A stretch of DNA of 64,000 bases from Halomonas sp. GT (GTDB lineage: Bacteria > Pseudomonadota > Gammaproteobacteria > Pseudomonadales > Halomonadaceae): NCBI RefSeq assembly GCF_002082565.1, contig NZ_CP020562.1:2294001-2358000 (forward strand), given 5' to 3'. The translations under genes and the position numbers were made by a program. Shown piece after piece: positions 33,768-44,629 of this stretch; position 1 is the first letter of the stretch; the number at the start of each line of letters is the position of its first letter. The notes beneath the pieces were generated by a model. The model made no database searches, was not told the DNA's origin, and worked only from the letters and a program-made list of their open reading frames with translations.

Positions 33768-34552
33768 ACAGCAGCCTCCTCTTCAGCAGCTTCACTGCCC
33801 ATATAAGCCTCACGCACTAATGGGTTGCGGGAAACCTCTTCATAGTTACCTTCGGCCAACACCGCGCCGCGGGCTAATACTGTAATGCGATCACAAAGCC
33901 TACTGACCACGCTCAAATTGTGCTCTACCATTAAGACGGTGCGCCCTTTCGAGACACGCTTAATCAGCGCCACGATACGGTCAACATCCTCTGCCCCCAT
34001 ACCCTGGGTTGGCTCATCGAGCAGCATCATCGTAGGGTCAAGCGCTAGCGTGGTGGCAACTTCAAGTGCGCGTTTACGGCCATAAGGCATTTCTACCGTT
34101 AATGTATCGGCGTATTCACGCAGGCCAACTTCATCAAGTAGCTCTAACGCACGCTCATTAAGGTGATCCAACGACTTCTCGGATTTCCAGAAGTGAAACG
34201 AGGTGCCTAATTGGCGCTGCAGCGCTACCCGGACGTTTTCCAGCGCCGTCATATGCGCAAACACCGCTGAAATTTGAAATGACCGTACAAGTCCCAGCTG
34301 CGCAATTTCATTGGATTTTTTACTGGTAATGGGCTTACCACGATAAATAATTTCTCCACGGGTAGGCGGCAGAAACTTGGTTAGCAAATTAAAAACAGTG
34401 GTCTTTCCAGCACCGTTAGGGCCAATCAGGGCGTGAATGTGCCCTTCTTGAACTTGAAGATTAACGTCATCCACGGCGGTAAAACCGCGGAATTCTTTGG
34501 TCAGCCCTCTGGTCTCGAGCACTGGTCCATTAAGAACATCGTCTGCACGCAT
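33764..34552 (-). CDS. livG: ABC transporter ATP-binding protein LivG
   Basis: A 262-residue ATPase subunit with Walker A GPNGAGKTT (near residues 43-51), signature PYGRKRALEVA in the shortened LivG style, and Walker B MMLLDEPTQG. It pairs with LivF to drive the LivHM permease. It is first gene of the five-gene liv operon, divergent from liuR across about 350 bases that carry two LiuR-type palindromes. Confidence 0.93.
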   Translation of the reverse strand: MRADDVLNGPVLETRGLTKEFRGFTAVDDVNLQVQEGHIHALIGPNGAGKTTVFNLLTKFLPPTRGEIIYRGKPITSKKSNEIAQLGLVRSFQISAVFAHMTALENVRVALQRQLGTSFHFWKSEKSLDHLNERALELLDEVGLREYADTLTVEMPYGRKRALEVATTLALDPTMMLLDEPTQGMGAEDVDRIVALIKRVSKGRTVLMVEHNLSVVSRLCDRITVLARGAVLAEGNYEEVSRNPLVREAYMGSEAAEEEAAV

Positions 34553-34664
34553 GGAGTGGTAAGCCTCTTTTTGTTCTTGTTCGGGTGTTCTTGCATCCGG
34601 GTGTTTGGTGCTGACGTTTCACCAACCGCTTCATCAAGTGAAACTCGTTAGCCGGCAACACACC

Positions 34665-34680
34665 CTTACCTGAACGTAAG
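34665..34680. promoter_or_regulatory. LiuR-type operator before livG
   Basis: CTTACCTGAACGTAAG matches 12 of 16 positions of the perfect palindrome before liuR, 113 bases upstream of livG. It suggests that transport is controlled together with degradation. Confidence 0.5.
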
Positions 34681-34831
34681 GTGTAGGTGCAAACTAGCAA
34701 TCACTTGAGGGGTATTACAATTACAACTTTGGTCTACGCTTCTTTAACGTTTCTTCACATTAACAATCTAAATTATTATTTTTCAATAACTTATAAAAAA
34801 ATTAAGGAAATCAAAAAAGCACAACTACTGC

Positions 34832-34847
34832 TTTACGTTAACGTAAA
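34832..34847. promoter_or_regulatory. LiuR operator before the liu operon
   Basis: Perfect 16-base palindrome TTTACGTTAACGTAAA, 63 bases before the liuR start. It agrees with the operator known for MerR-family LiuR in other gammaproteobacteria (from general knowledge of liu regulons). It implies autoregulation and control of liuABCDE. Confidence 0.75.
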
Positions 34848-34910
34848 CTTGTTTTAGCCTCATGGTCAGTGTTCCATAGGGACATTCCCCTATCGACGAG
34901 AACAATGATC

Positions 34911-35324
34911 ATGAGCAAAACCTACACGATCAGCGAATTGGCCAGCGAGTTTGACGTTACCACTCGAAGCATTCGCTTTTATGAAGATCAGGAGTTACTT
35001 CACCCTGCTCGCCGTGGCCAAACACGCATCTACAGCAGCAAAGACCGCGTGCGTCTGAAATTAACGTTACGCGGTAAACGACTCGGTTTTTCCTTAGCAG
35101 AGATCCGCGAACTTTTTGAGTTGTGGGATGAAACCCGCAGCGGCAGCGAAAAGCAGTTGCACTTGATGCTGAGCAAAATCAGCGAGCGTAAATCTGCTCT
35201 AGAACAACAAATGAAAGACATCACGATGGTGCAGCTGGAACTTGAAAGCGCTGAAATTCGCTGTCGCCAGGCTCTTGAAGAACTCAATGAAAAACCTTCT
35301 TTAACGACGAAAAGCTCCCTTTAA
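34911..35324 (+). CDS. liuR: MerR family regulator of leucine degradation
   Basis: A 137-residue MerR-family regulator. The winged helix starts TYTISELASEFDVTTRSIRFYEDQEL, followed by the second-wing arginines and a coiled-coil dimerisation helix, with no effector domain beyond it. It heads the liuABCDE operon, which in related bacteria it represses until a branched-chain acyl-CoA intermediate accumulates. An in-frame ATG at 34905 is equally possible; the chosen one gives the usual MSKTYTI start. Confidence 0.9.
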   Translation: MSKTYTISELASEFDVTTRSIRFYEDQELLHPARRGQTRIYSSKDRVRLKLTLRGKRLGFSLAEIRELFELWDETRSGSEKQLHLMLSKISERKSALEQQMKDITMVQLELESAEIRCRQALEELNEKPSLTTKSSL

Positions 35325-35344
35325 CAATGACAAGGTGATTGACC

Positions 35345-36514
35345 ATGTTTTCACACTATTCAGAACTCAATTTCGGCCTCGACGATGAACTGAACATGCT
35401 GCGCGAGCAGGTCAATGCCTTTGCCGCTAGCGAAATTGCTCCGCGTGCTGCTGAAATCGACCGCAATAACGAATTCCCAAATGATCTGTGGAAGAAGTTT
35501 GGCGACATGGGTCTGTTGGGGATTACCGTTTCTGAAGAAGATGGCGGTAGTGGTATGGGCTACTTGGCCCACTGCATTGCAATGGAAGAAATTTCCCGGG
35601 CAAGCGCTTCCGTCGCACTCTCCTATGGCGCGCACTCAAACCTGTGCGTGAATCAGCTTAAGATTAACGCCAGCGCTGAACAAAAAGAGAAATACCTGCC
35701 TAAGCTGATCAGCGGCGACCACGTAGGCGCACTGGCAATGTCAGAGCCAGGCGCAGGCTCTGATGTCGTGTCAATGCAACTGCGTGCCAAGCTAGATGGC
35801 GATCACTATATTCTTAACGGCAATAAAATGTGGATCACCAATGGTCCCGATGCCGACGTGCTGGTGGTGTACGCCAAAACTGATCCGGAAGCAGGCTCCA
35901 AAGGCATTACCGCCTTCATCATCGAAAAAGGCATGCCTGGCTTCTCGACTGCGCAAAAACTCGACAAACTTGGCATGCGCGGCTCCAACACCTGCGAGCT
36001 GGTTTTCCAAGACTGCAAAGTACCTGCTGAAAACGTGCTGGGTGACGTCGGTAAAGGGGTTCGCGTATTAATGAGCGGTTTGGATTACGAGCGCACCGTA
36101 CTGGCTGCTGGCCCTATCGGTATTATGCAGGCCGCGATGGATGTCGTACTGCCCTACATTCATGAGCGCAAGCAGTTCAACCAGTCGATCGGCGAATTCC
36201 AGTTGGTTCAAGGAAAAGTGGCGGATATGTACACCACGCTGAACGCTTGTCGCGCCTACTTATACGCTGTTGCCGGAGCCTGTGACCGCGGCCAGACCTC
36301 TCGTAAAGACGCAGCGGGCGTGATTCTTTACTGCGCTGAGAAAGCCACCCAAGTTGCCCTAGATGCCATTCAGCTGCTCGGCGGCAACGGCTATATCAAC
36401 GAGTATCCCACCGGTCGCCTTCTACGCGATGCCAAACTGTATGAAATTGGCGCGGGCACCAGCGAAATTCGCCGGATGCTGATTGGCCGCGAACTCTTCA
36501 CCGAAACAAAGTAA
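35345..36514 (+). CDS. liuA: Isovaleryl-CoA dehydrogenase
   Basis: A 389-residue FAD enzyme oxidising isovaleryl-CoA to 3-methylcrotonyl-CoA, the first committed step of leucine catabolism after 2-oxoisocaproate oxidation. The catalytic Glu249 is in the [13 protein letters not shown] motif, the location specific to isovaleryl-CoA dehydrogenases; most relatives use a later position. [12 protein letters not shown] and [11 protein letters not shown] motifs are present. Start at ATG 35345 (an upstream TTG is in frame). It is followed ten bases later by liuB. Confidence 0.95.
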   Translation: MFSHYSELNFGLDDELNMLREQVNAFAASEIAPRAAEIDRNNEFPNDLWKKFGDMGLLGITVSEEDGGSGMGYLAHCIAMEEISRASASVALSYGAHSNLCVNQLKINASAEQKEKYLPKLISGDHVGALAMSEPGAGSDVVSMQLRAKLDGDHYILNGNKMWITNGPDADVLVVYAKTDPEAGSKGITAFIIEKGMPGFSTAQKLDKLGMRGSNTCELVFQDCKVPAENVLGDVGKGVRVLMSGLDYERTVLAAGPIGIMQAAMDVVLPYIHERKQFNQSIGEFQLVQGKVADMYTTLNACRAYLYAVAGACDRGQTSRKDAAGVILYCAEKATQVALDAIQLLGGNGYINEYPTGRLLRDAKLYEIGAGTSEIRRMLIGRELFTETK

Positions 36515-36524
36515 GGGCCGCGCC

Positions 36525-38132
36525 ATGAGCACACTCTCTACACAGATCAATCCCCGCAGCGATGTCTTTCAAACCAACGCCGCTTCCATGCTGGGGGAAG
36601 TTTCTAAGCTCCGAGAATTGACCGCTGCCGTCGCCCAAGGCGGCGGCTCTAAGGCGCGTGAACGTCATGAGAGCCGCGGCAAGCTATTTGTGCGTGACCG
36701 TATCGATCACTTAATTGACGAAGGCTCGCCATTTTTAGAGTTTTCCGCCCTGGCAGCCCATCACGTTTACGATAGCGACGTGCCTGCGGCAGGCGTGGTA
36801 ACGGGCATTGGCCGGGTATCTGGCGTTGAGTGCGTGATTGTGGCCAACGATGCCACGGTAAAAGGCGGTACGTATTTTCCGCTCACGGTGAAAAAGCACC
36901 TACGCGCCCAAGAAATCGCCCGCAAGCACCGTTTACCATGTATCTATTTAGTGGATTCTGGCGGCGCTTTTTTGCCCCGCCAGGATGAAGTATTCCCCGA
37001 TCGCGATCACTTCGGGCGTATCTTCTATAACCAAGCCACTATGTCGGCAGAGGGCATCCCGCAAATAGCGGTGGTCATGGGTTCCTGTACGGCTGGCGGT
37101 GCGTATGTACCCGCCATGGCGGATGAATCAATCATCGTTAAAGAACAGGGCACGATTTTCCTGGGCGGCCCGCCGCTAGTGAAGGCGGCCACGGGCGAAA
37201 GCATTAGTGCAGAAGACCTGGGCGGTGCCGATGTGCATGCCAAAGTCAGCGGCGTAGCCGATCACTACGCTGAAAATGATGCCCATGCCCTGCAGTTGGC
37301 ACGCGCTTGCGTATCCCGTTTAAATTGGCAAAAGCGTGGCAAATTAGCCATGCAAGCACCCAAGCCACCCAAACTCGACCCCAGCGAACTTTACGGCATT
37401 GTCGGCACCGATCTTAAAAAACCTTACGATGTTCGCGAAGTGATTGGTCGAATTGTCGATAGCTCTGACTTTGACGAGTTCAAGCGCTACTACGGCGACA
37501 CTTTGGTCACCGGCTTTGCGCATATCCACGGCTATCCTGTTGGTATTGTGGCGAACAACGGCGTGCTGTTTTCAGAGAGCGCGGTAAAAGGCGCGCACTT
37601 TATCGAGCTATGCGCTCAGCGCAAGATTCCACTGGTGTTCCTGCAAAACATTACCGGCTTTATGGTTGGCTCTAAGTACGAACATGAAGGCATTGCTAAA
37701 CACGGTGCGAAGTTAGTGACGGCCGTAGCATGCGCCAAAGTGCCTAAGTTTACCGTTTTGATTGGCGGTAGCTTCGGCGCAGGTAACTACGGCATGTGTG
37801 GTCGCGCCTATGACCCCAACCTGCTGTTCATGTGGCCCAATGCGCGTATTTCGGTCATGGGTGGCGAGCAGGCGGCAGGCGTGCTCTCTCAGGTCAAACG
37901 TGAGCAGTATGAGCGCGATGGCCGTGAGTGGACAAAAGAAGAAGAAGAGGCCTTCAAACAGCCCACCCGCGATCAGTACGAGCACCAGGGCCACCCCTAT
38001 TATGCTAGCGCCCGCCTATGGGATGACGGCGTCATTGACCCACTTCAAACCCGCGACGTATTAGGGCTTTCTCTAGCTGCTGCAATGAATGCTGACGTCG
38101 AAGAGACACGCTTCGGCGTGTTCCGGATGTAA
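36525..38132 (+). CDS. liuB: 3-methylcrotonyl-CoA carboxylase, carboxyltransferase (beta) subunit
   Basis: A 535-residue biotin-dependent carboxyltransferase subunit that moves CO2 from biotin to 3-methylcrotonyl-CoA. It has two crotonase-like halves; [20 protein letters not shown] and [12 protein letters not shown] in the first half and [18 protein letters not shown] in the second are typical. The start at 36525 ([10 protein letters not shown]) is preferred over the open frame extending back into liuA. It works with liuD. Confidence 0.95.
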   Translation: MSTLSTQINPRSDVFQTNAASMLGEVSKLRELTAAVAQGGGSKARERHESRGKLFVRDRIDHLIDEGSPFLEFSALAAHHVYDSDVPAAGVVTGIGRVSGVECVIVANDATVKGGTYFPLTVKKHLRAQEIARKHRLPCIYLVDSGGAFLPRQDEVFPDRDHFGRIFYNQATMSAEGIPQIAVVMGSCTAGGAYVPAMADESIIVKEQGTIFLGGPPLVKAATGESISAEDLGGADVHAKVSGVADHYAENDAHALQLARACVSRLNWQKRGKLAMQAPKPPKLDPSELYGIVGTDLKKPYDVREVIGRIVDSSDFDEFKRYYGDTLVTGFAHIHGYPVGIVANNGVLFSESAVKGAHFIELCAQRKIPLVFLQNITGFMVGSKYEHEGIAKHGAKLVTAVACAKVPKFTVLIGGSFGAGNYGMCGRAYDPNLLFMWPNARISVMGGEQAAGVLSQVKREQYERDGREWTKEEEEAFKQPTRDQYEHQGHPYYASARLWDDGVIDPLQTRDVLGLSLAAAMNADVEETRFGVFRM

Positions 38133-38143
38133 GGGCGAACACT

Positions 38144-38977
38144 ATGGCTTACTCAACGCTACTGATCGAAGAAGGCGTGGCGCGCCTGACGTTAAACCGC
38201 CCAGAGGTGCATAACGCCTTTGACGACAGCCTGATCGCTGAACTAAACGCCCACCTAGACGAATTGCATGCGCTAGCCAACGCCGGTGACGTTCGGGTGG
38301 TAGTGCTTGGCTCTGAAGGTAAAAGTTTCTCTGCGGGCGCTGATCTTAACTGGATGAAGCGCATGATCGATTACGGCTTGGAAGACAACCTAGCGGACTC
38401 ACGCAAGCTGTCAGCGCTTATGTTGGGGTTAGACACCCTGCCTTGCCCTACCGTTTGCCGAGTGCAGGGGGCCGCCTTTGGTGGCGCGGTAGGTCTTGCC
38501 GCCTGTTGCGACCTGGTAGTCGCTTCAGATAAAGCTAAATTCTGCCTGTCTGAAGTAAAAATTGGTTTATCGCCCGCGGTGATTAGCCCCTATGTACAGC
38601 GCGCGCTTGGCGAACGTCAAATGCGTCGTTATGCACTCACTGCTGAAGTAATGGATGCGCAAACGGCGATGGCACTCGGCTTGGTCCACCAAGTGGTGGA
38701 ACACGATGCCTTGGATAGCGCCGTAGACGCTATGCTCGACACCCTGCTGAGTGGCTCTCCCCAAGCCCAACGGGCAACCAAAGCACTGCTGGCAAGCGTG
38801 GCTCAGGTACCCGACAGTGACGCCACCCGAGAACATACCTGCCAAGTGATCTCCAAACTGCGGGTGAGCCAAGAGGGTCAAGAGGGCTTATCTAGCTTTT
38901 TTGAAAAGCGCCGCCCTGCCTGGACGCAACCGTCTGGCCTTCAAGAACCCAACACTGCTGCGGAGCCACGCTCATGA
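38144..38977 (+). CDS. liuC: 3-methylglutaconyl-CoA hydratase
   Basis: A 277-residue crotonase-family hydratase acting after methylcrotonyl-CoA carboxylase to form 3-hydroxy-3-methylglutaryl-CoA. The oxyanion segments KSFSAGADLNWM and GAAFGGAVGLAACCD are present, with the catalytic glutamate in CLSEVKIGLSP. The start lies 11 bases behind liuB and the end overlaps liuD by four bases, showing tight coupling. Confidence 0.93.
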   Translation: MAYSTLLIEEGVARLTLNRPEVHNAFDDSLIAELNAHLDELHALANAGDVRVVVLGSEGKSFSAGADLNWMKRMIDYGLEDNLADSRKLSALMLGLDTLPCPTVCRVQGAAFGGAVGLAACCDLVVASDKAKFCLSEVKIGLSPAVISPYVQRALGERQMRRYALTAEVMDAQTAMALGLVHQVVEHDALDSAVDAMLDTLLSGSPQAQRATKALLASVAQVPDSDATREHTCQVISKLRVSQEGQEGLSSFFEKRRPAWTQPSGLQEPNTAAEPRS

Positions 38978-41013
38978 CGCTTGACCTTACTAAATTCGAC
39001 ACGTTGTTAGTGGCCAACCGCGGTGAAATTGCCTGCCGCGTGATGCGCACCGCCCGCCGCATGGGGCTGAAAACGGTTGCCGTTTATTCAGATGCCGATG
39101 CTACGGCTCGTCATGTGCGCGAAGCCGATGAAGCAGTGCGTTTAGGCCCCGCTGCCGCCCGCGAAAGTTACCTTAATGTCGATGCGGTTATCGATGCAGC
39201 CAAGCGCACCGGCACTGGCGCCATTCACCCCGGCTACGGCTTTCTTTCAGAAAACGGTGGGTTTGTTAAAGCCCTTGAGCAAGCGGGCATCATCTTTGTA
39301 GGCCCCCCAGCGTCGGCAATTGCAGCGATGGGTGATAAATCTGCCGCGAAAGCGCGCATGGCCAATGCAGGCGTGCCGCTGGTACCTGGGTATCATGGTG
39401 ACGATCAGGATGATGCACTGCTGCGCAGCGAAGCCGATAAAATCAGTTATCCGGTGATGCTAAAAGCCAGCGCTGGTGGCGGCGGTAAAGGCATGCGCGT
39501 GGTTGAAAGCGGCGAAGGTTTTCAAGCAGCGCTTGATGGCTGCCGACGTGAATCCAAAGCCGCATTCGGCGACGACCGCATGTTAATAGAGAAATACTTG
39601 GTGCAGCCTCGTCACGTCGAAGTACAGGTATTCTGCGACCGCTACGGCAACGGCGTGTATCTATTCGAGCGGGATTGCAGCGTGCAGCGCCGCCATCAGA
39701 AAGTCATAGAAGAAGCGCCCGCTCCTGGCATGACGCCCGAACTGCGCAGTGCGATGGGCGACGCTGCCGTTCGCGCGGCAAAAGAAATTGGCTATGTGGG
39801 CGCAGGTACTGTGGAGTTTCTGCTCGATGCCGACGGCTCGTTCTACTTTATGGAAATGAATACGCGCCTGCAGGTTGAGCATCCCGTTACTGAAATGATT
39901 ACCGGCCAGGATTTGGTCGAATGGCAGCTGCGCGTTGCGATGGGCGAACCACTCCCCTGCACACAAGACGAGCTCACCATCACCGGCCATAGTTTTGAAG
40001 CGCGCCTGTATGCCGAAGACCCGGAGCAAGATTTCCTACCGGCTACCGGTTTGTTGACTCGCTTCGCCTTGGATTTAGAAGGTGCCGACTTAGATAACGA
40101 TCGGGTGCGTTTAGACAGCGGCGTGGAAAGTGGCGATGTGGTTTCCATGCACTACGATCCCATGCTGGCCAAACTGATTGTTCACGGCGCTGACCGGGAT
40201 GCGGCGCTGGCCACTCTCAACCGCGCTTTGGCGGCGCTGGATGTACAGGGCGTGGTGACGAACCGCGCCTTCCTGCAACGCTTGGCAAATCACCCTGGCT
40301 TTAAAAACGTCGAGCTCGACACGCGTTTTATCGAACGCAATGAAGCCACACTGTTTGCTCCGCGCAGCTACTCTACCGAAGCGTATGCCAGCGCCGCGCT
40401 GATCGGCCTGAACCAACTGGCCCAAGAGTGCGAGAGCGACTCTCCGTGGGACCGCCATGACGGCTTCCGCTTGAATGCCCCCCATACCATTCGTATTGCG
40501 CTGTGTGACCCGGCAAGCGCCCAGGCAGCCGACAGCGACGAAGCGGTGGTAATTGTTGAAGGTAAGCGCGAAAGCGGCGAATCGCTTTGGAATCTGACCA
40601 TTGGTGATCAAACGTTGACCGCTAGCCTACAATCGCTGACAGGTGATGCGGTAGCCGTCACGCTAAACGGCCACCGTCGCCGTCTACAGGCACGCCGCGA
40701 TGGCCATATCGTGGTGATGGCTGAACCCAGTGGCGAAACACGCCTCTTCTGGCGACGCATCGATGCCATTGACCACGGTCACCATGAAGCCGAATCAACG
40801 CTCACCGCCCCCATGAATGGCACCGTTGTCGCGCTGCTGGTAGAGCCTGGCGCGGCGGTAGAGAAAGGCATGCCGTTGATGGTCATGGAAGCGATGAAGA
40901 TGGAGCACACCATGACTGCGCCTGCCGATGGTAGTGTGGAGACGTTCCACTTCCAGTCGGGCGATACCGTGAGTCAAGGTGACGTGCTACTCGACTTTGC
41001 CCCCAGCGAATAG
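38974..41013 (+). CDS. liuD: 3-methylcrotonyl-CoA carboxylase, biotin carboxylase/carrier (alpha) subunit
   Basis: A 679-residue subunit carrying, in order, the biotin carboxylase N-terminal domain (LVANRGEIACRVMRTAR), the ATP-grasp domain with the glycine loop ASAGGGGKGMRV, the carboxylase C-terminal domain, a linking domain and a C-terminal biotin carrier domain. The biotinylated lysine is 642 in VMEAMKMEH. It carboxylates biotin using ATP and bicarbonate for LiuB. Confidence 0.95.
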   Translation: MTLDLTKFDTLLVANRGEIACRVMRTARRMGLKTVAVYSDADATARHVREADEAVRLGPAAARESYLNVDAVIDAAKRTGTGAIHPGYGFLSENGGFVKALEQAGIIFVGPPASAIAAMGDKSAAKARMANAGVPLVPGYHGDDQDDALLRSEADKISYPVMLKASAGGGGKGMRVVESGEGFQAALDGCRRESKAAFGDDRMLIEKYLVQPRHVEVQVFCDRYGNGVYLFERDCSVQRRHQKVIEEAPAPGMTPELRSAMGDAAVRAAKEIGYVGAGTVEFLLDADGSFYFMEMNTRLQVEHPVTEMITGQDLVEWQLRVAMGEPLPCTQDELTITGHSFEARLYAEDPEQDFLPATGLLTRFALDLEGADLDNDRVRLDSGVESGDVVSMHYDPMLAKLIVHGADRDAALATLNRALAALDVQGVVTNRAFLQRLANHPGFKNVELDTRFIERNEATLFAPRSYSTEAYASAALIGLNQLAQECESDSPWDRHDGFRLNAPHTIRIALCDPASAQAADSDEAVVIVEGKRESGESLWNLTIGDQTLTASLQSLTGDAVAVTLNGHRRRLQARRDGHIVVMAEPSGETRLFWRRIDAIDHGHHEAESTLTAPMNGTVVALLVEPGAAVEKGMPLMVMEAMKMEHTMTAPADGSVETFHFQSGDTVSQGDVLLDFAPSE

Positions 41014-41023
41014 GAGCTAACCG

Positions 41024-41929
41024 ATGGCACTGCCTACGTCTATTAAACTGTTTGAAATGGCCCCCCGCGATGGCCTGCAAAACGAACCGGGCACCTTAGT
41101 GCCCACCGCCACCAAAATCGAACTGATCGAACGGCTGGCGAATGCTGGTCTGACTCATATTGAGGCCGCCAGCTTTGTCTCGCCAAAATGGGTACCACAA
41201 ATGGGCGATGCCAGCGAGGTAATGCGCGGCATTGCCCGCAAACCCGGCGTGGTTTATTCGGCGTTAACGCCTAATCTGAAAGGCCTGGAAGGAGCACTGG
41301 CAGCTGGCGTTGAAGAAGTAGCGGTATTTGGTGCAGCCTCTGAAGCGTTTTCTCAGAAAAACATCAACTGCTCGATTGCTGAGTCGCTGACACGCTTTGA
41401 GCCAGTGCTGGCGCGCGCCAATGAAGCAGGTGTGCGGGTGCGTGGCTATGTGTCTTGCGTACTGGGCTGCCCCTATGAAGGGGATATTTCACCGCAAAAA
41501 GTTGCCGAGGTAGCCAGCGCACTTTATGAGATGGGCTGCTATGAAATCTCCCTAGGAGACACTATCGGTGTCGGCACGCCGCTAGCCGCTAAGCGGATGA
41601 TTGAGGCTGCCCGTCAGCAGGTGCCTATCGAGTATTTAGCGGCCCATTTCCATGACACCTATGGCATGGCGCTAGCTAACTTATATGCCGTAATGGAAGA
41701 AGGCGTGAGCGTGATTGACGCAGCGACTGCAGGGCTTGGTGGCTGCCCCTATGCCAAAGGTGCATCCGGCAATGTGGCCACCGAAGACGTACTTTACCTG
41801 CTGGAGGGGCTGGGCATTAACACCGGCATCGACCTCCAGGCAGTGATTGATACGGGCGTCTGGATCACTCAGCAGCTTGGTCGCAAGCCCAGTTCTAAAG
41901 TCGCGTTGGCCAAAAGCACGGTTAGCTAA
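41024..41929 (+). CDS. liuE: Hydroxymethylglutaryl-CoA lyase
   Basis: A 301-residue TIM-barrel lyase that splits 3-hydroxy-3-methylglutaryl-CoA into acetoacetate and acetyl-CoA, the last step of the leucine pathway. The metal-binding start [13 protein letters not shown], the [12 protein letters not shown] histidines and the signature [19 protein letters not shown] with its catalytic cysteine are all intact. It starts ten bases behind liuD. Confidence 0.95.
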   Translation: MALPTSIKLFEMAPRDGLQNEPGTLVPTATKIELIERLANAGLTHIEAASFVSPKWVPQMGDASEVMRGIARKPGVVYSALTPNLKGLEGALAAGVEEVAVFGAASEAFSQKNINCSIAESLTRFEPVLARANEAGVRVRGYVSCVLGCPYEGDISPQKVAEVASALYEMGCYEISLGDTIGVGTPLAAKRMIEAARQQVPIEYLAAHFHDTYGMALANLYAVMEEGVSVIDAATAGLGGCPYAKGASGNVATEDVLYLLEGLGINTGIDLQAVIDTGVWITQQLGRKPSSKVALAKSTVS

Positions 41930-41995
41930 TAATAACTATAGAAGCCAACTGCTTTCTTCCCGTTGAGACAAAAAAAATAGTTCGGAGAGACACCC

Positions 41996-43699
41996 ATGGC
42001 ATCACCTGCACACACCCTACCTAGCTACACCAGCAGCACCGCAGATAAGCCGCTGCTGGGCATGACCATTGGCGATAAATTTGATCAGATCGCCGCACAG
42101 TATCCCGACAACGACGCGCTAATCGCCCTTCATCAGAACATTCATTGGAGCTACCGCCAGCTTCAGGAAGAAGTTAACCGTTGCGCACGTGCGTTGCTGG
42201 CCATTGGCGTTAAAAAAGGCGACCGGGTTGCCATCTGGGCACCAAACTGCTGCGAATGGACCCTAACCCAGTTTGCCACCGCCAAGATTGGCGCGATTTT
42301 AGTCAACATTAACCCCTCTTATCGTACGCATGAGCTGGACTACGCGCTTAATCAATCCGGTGCGCGCTTTTTAGTCACTGCCAATCAATTCAAAAGCTCT
42401 GATTACACCGCCATGCTGTTTGAGCTCGCGCCTGAACTAAACAGCAGCGCAGAGGGTCAGCTAAAATCACAAAAACTGCCTGATCTTGAGTGCATCATTA
42501 ATCTGAGCACTGATAAACATAGTGGTATGTGGCGCTGGGAAGACTTTATTAACGAAGCCAACAAGATCAGCCAGACGGATGTTGATGACCTGCAGGCCAC
42601 GCTACAGTTTGATGACCCAATCAATATTCAGTACACCTCGGGCACCACGGGCTTTCCGAAAGGCGCGACGCTCTCTCACCATAACATTCTCAACAATGGC
42701 TTCTTTGTTGCCGAAAGCATGGGCTTTACCAGCGAAGACCGCTTGGTCATCCCCGTACCGCTCTACCACTGCTTTGGCATGGTGATGGGTAACCTGGGCT
42801 GCATGACCCATGGTGCGGCGATGATTTATCCGGATGAAGGGTTCGACCCCGGTAAAGTGCTAAAAGCAGTACACGAGCAAAAAGCCACCGCTCTTTACGG
42901 CGTACCCACTATGTTCATCGCCGAACTAGAGCACCCCGACTTCGCCACTACTGATTTTTCCACGCTGCGCACCGGCATTATGGCGGGCTCTATTTGTCCT
43001 GCAGAAATCATGAAGCAGGTCATCGAAAAGATGAACATGAAAGGCGTACAGATCGCCTACGGCATGACCGAAACCAGCCCAGTTTCCACCCAAACCGGCG
43101 CAAACGACCCTATTGAAAAGCGTGTTTCCACCGTTGGCCGCACCCAACCCCACCTGGAAAGCAAGATCGTCGATCCTGGCAACGGCGGCATTCTGCCCCG
43201 TGGTGAAATTGGCGAGCTGTGCACCCGTGGCTACAGTGTGATGCTCAAGTACTGGAACAATGACAAAGCCACGGCTGAAGCCATTGATGAAGCCGGTTGG
43301 ATGCACACAGGCGACCTTGCCACCATGGACGAGGAAGGCTACATCCAGATCGTTGGCCGTATTAAAGACATGGTGATTCGCGGCGGTGAGAATGTATACC
43401 CTAAAGAGATCGAGGAGTTTTTATACGCCCACCCTGCGATTTCAGAAGTACAGGTCACCGGTGTTCCGGATAAGAAGTATGGCGAAGAGTTAATTGCTTG
43501 GGTGAAGCTCAACAGCAGCGCAGGAGAAGTCACTGGAGAAGACCTGCGCGAGTACTGCAAAGGCAAAATCACTCACTTTAAGATTCCTCGCTACTTTAAA
43601 TTTGTTGATGAGTTCCCGATGACGGTAACCGGTAAAATTCAGAAATTTAAAATGCGCGAAATTTCTATCCAAGAGCTTGGGCTTGAGGATCAAAAATAA
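41996..43699 (+). CDS. AMP-binding acyl-CoA ligase
   Basis: A 567-residue adenylate-forming ligase. The P-loop motif [18 protein letters not shown], the TGDLATMD motif and the terminal catalytic lysine region [13 protein letters not shown] are all present, so it should make an acyl-CoA from an acid, ATP and CoA. It follows liuE after a 66-base gap, in the place where an acyl-CoA or acetoacetyl-CoA ligase is often found in liu clusters. Activation of a medium-chain or branched acid is also possible. Confidence 0.88.
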   Translation: MASPAHTLPSYTSSTADKPLLGMTIGDKFDQIAAQYPDNDALIALHQNIHWSYRQLQEEVNRCARALLAIGVKKGDRVAIWAPNCCEWTLTQFATAKIGAILVNINPSYRTHELDYALNQSGARFLVTANQFKSSDYTAMLFELAPELNSSAEGQLKSQKLPDLECIINLSTDKHSGMWRWEDFINEANKISQTDVDDLQATLQFDDPINIQYTSGTTGFPKGATLSHHNILNNGFFVAESMGFTSEDRLVIPVPLYHCFGMVMGNLGCMTHGAAMIYPDEGFDPGKVLKAVHEQKATALYGVPTMFIAELEHPDFATTDFSTLRTGIMAGSICPAEIMKQVIEKMNMKGVQIAYGMTETSPVSTQTGANDPIEKRVSTVGRTQPHLESKIVDPGNGGILPRGEIGELCTRGYSVMLKYWNNDKATAEAIDEAGWMHTGDLATMDEEGYIQIVGRIKDMVIRGGENVYPKEIEEFLYAHPAISEVQVTGVPDKKYGEELIAWVKLNSSAGEVTGEDLREYCKGKITHFKIPRYFKFVDEFPMTVTGKIQKFKMREISIQELGLEDQK

Positions 43700-43709
43700 C
43701 CCTTTAATT

Positions 43710-43738
43710 AACGCCGGCCCATGGTCGGCGTTGATTTT
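43710..43738 (+). terminator. Terminator behind the acyl-CoA ligase
   Basis: AACGCCG/CGGCGTT hairpin with a 9-base loop, followed by GATTTTTG. It marks the probable end of the liu transcript. Confidence 0.65.
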
Positions 43739-43760
43739 TGTATGACATTGAGACACCCAC

Positions 43761-44585
43761 ATGTCCACTCAACAGCGGCTAGCCGAGCACTACCACCAAG
43801 GGTTACGCGATGACGATATCCTTAGCCAAATTCGCACCCACTACCCTGATGGCCCGACGCTTCACCAACTTGCCCCGCTAGACCAGCTACATATCGGTGG
43901 TATTGCCGCCTCTAAAAAGCTGCTTAACCTGCTTGATCCTTCGCAACATACGAAAGTGCTTGATATAGGCTCAGGCTTAGGCGGATTAATGCGCCAAGGG
44001 GCAGCGCTAGGTTTTCAACTTACCGGTTTAGATATCACCCACCGCTTTAACGTACTTAACCAGGCGCTGACTAACTTATCGGCTTCTCCAACAAATTCGT
44101 CACTTAGCTGGGTTACCGGAGATGCCTGCGCGTTACCCTTTCCAGAGAACACATTTGATGCCGTGCTATTTCAGCACAGCCTGATGAACATGCCCGACCC
44201 CGCCCAGGTTATTGCCGAAAGCCGACGTGTGCTCCGCCCAGGTGGCAATCTTGTCATGCATGAAGTCGTTAGTGGTAAAAATCTTGCCGAATTGCGCTAC
44301 CCGGTTCCTTGGGCAGCATCGCCAGAGCATTCACACTTACTTTCGATGGTAGAACTAACCAATTTGCTGACAGCAAACGGCTTCATGCTTCAGCACAGTG
44401 AAGATTGGAGCAGCACTGCACTTGAGTGGCGTCAGCGACAGCGACAAAAAGAGCAAACGAATATCGATGCCGTGCTCTCACCCCAATGGGTATTTGGCGA
44501 GCGCTTTTTGAAAATGGGTAAAAATCTGTTAGAAAACTTATCAAATAACGTAATTAACGTGGTAGAAATAAGCGCCCGTTGCTAG
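43761..44585 (+). CDS. Class I SAM-dependent methyltransferase
   Basis: A 274-residue methyltransferase with motif I VLDIGSGLGGLMRQG (about residues 69-83), the acidic motif in LTGLDITHRF, and a DAVLFQHSLMNMPDP post-motif typical of methyltransferase type 11/UbiE-like enzymes; a C-terminal helical part follows. The substrate is unknown. The gene stands behind the liu terminator, so membership of that pathway is doubtful. Confidence 0.82.
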   Translation: MSTQQRLAEHYHQGLRDDDILSQIRTHYPDGPTLHQLAPLDQLHIGGIAASKKLLNLLDPSQHTKVLDIGSGLGGLMRQGAALGFQLTGLDITHRFNVLNQALTNLSASPTNSSLSWVTGDACALPFPENTFDAVLFQHSLMNMPDPAQVIAESRRVLRPGGNLVMHEVVSGKNLAELRYPVPWAASPEHSHLLSMVELTNLLTANGFMLQHSEDWSSTALEWRQRQRQKEQTNIDAVLSPQWVFGERFLKMGKNLLENLSNNVINVVEISARC

Positions 44586-44629
44586 GCTAGATAAGATACC
44601 TTCCTTAGCCAGGGACACGAGGAACGCCA

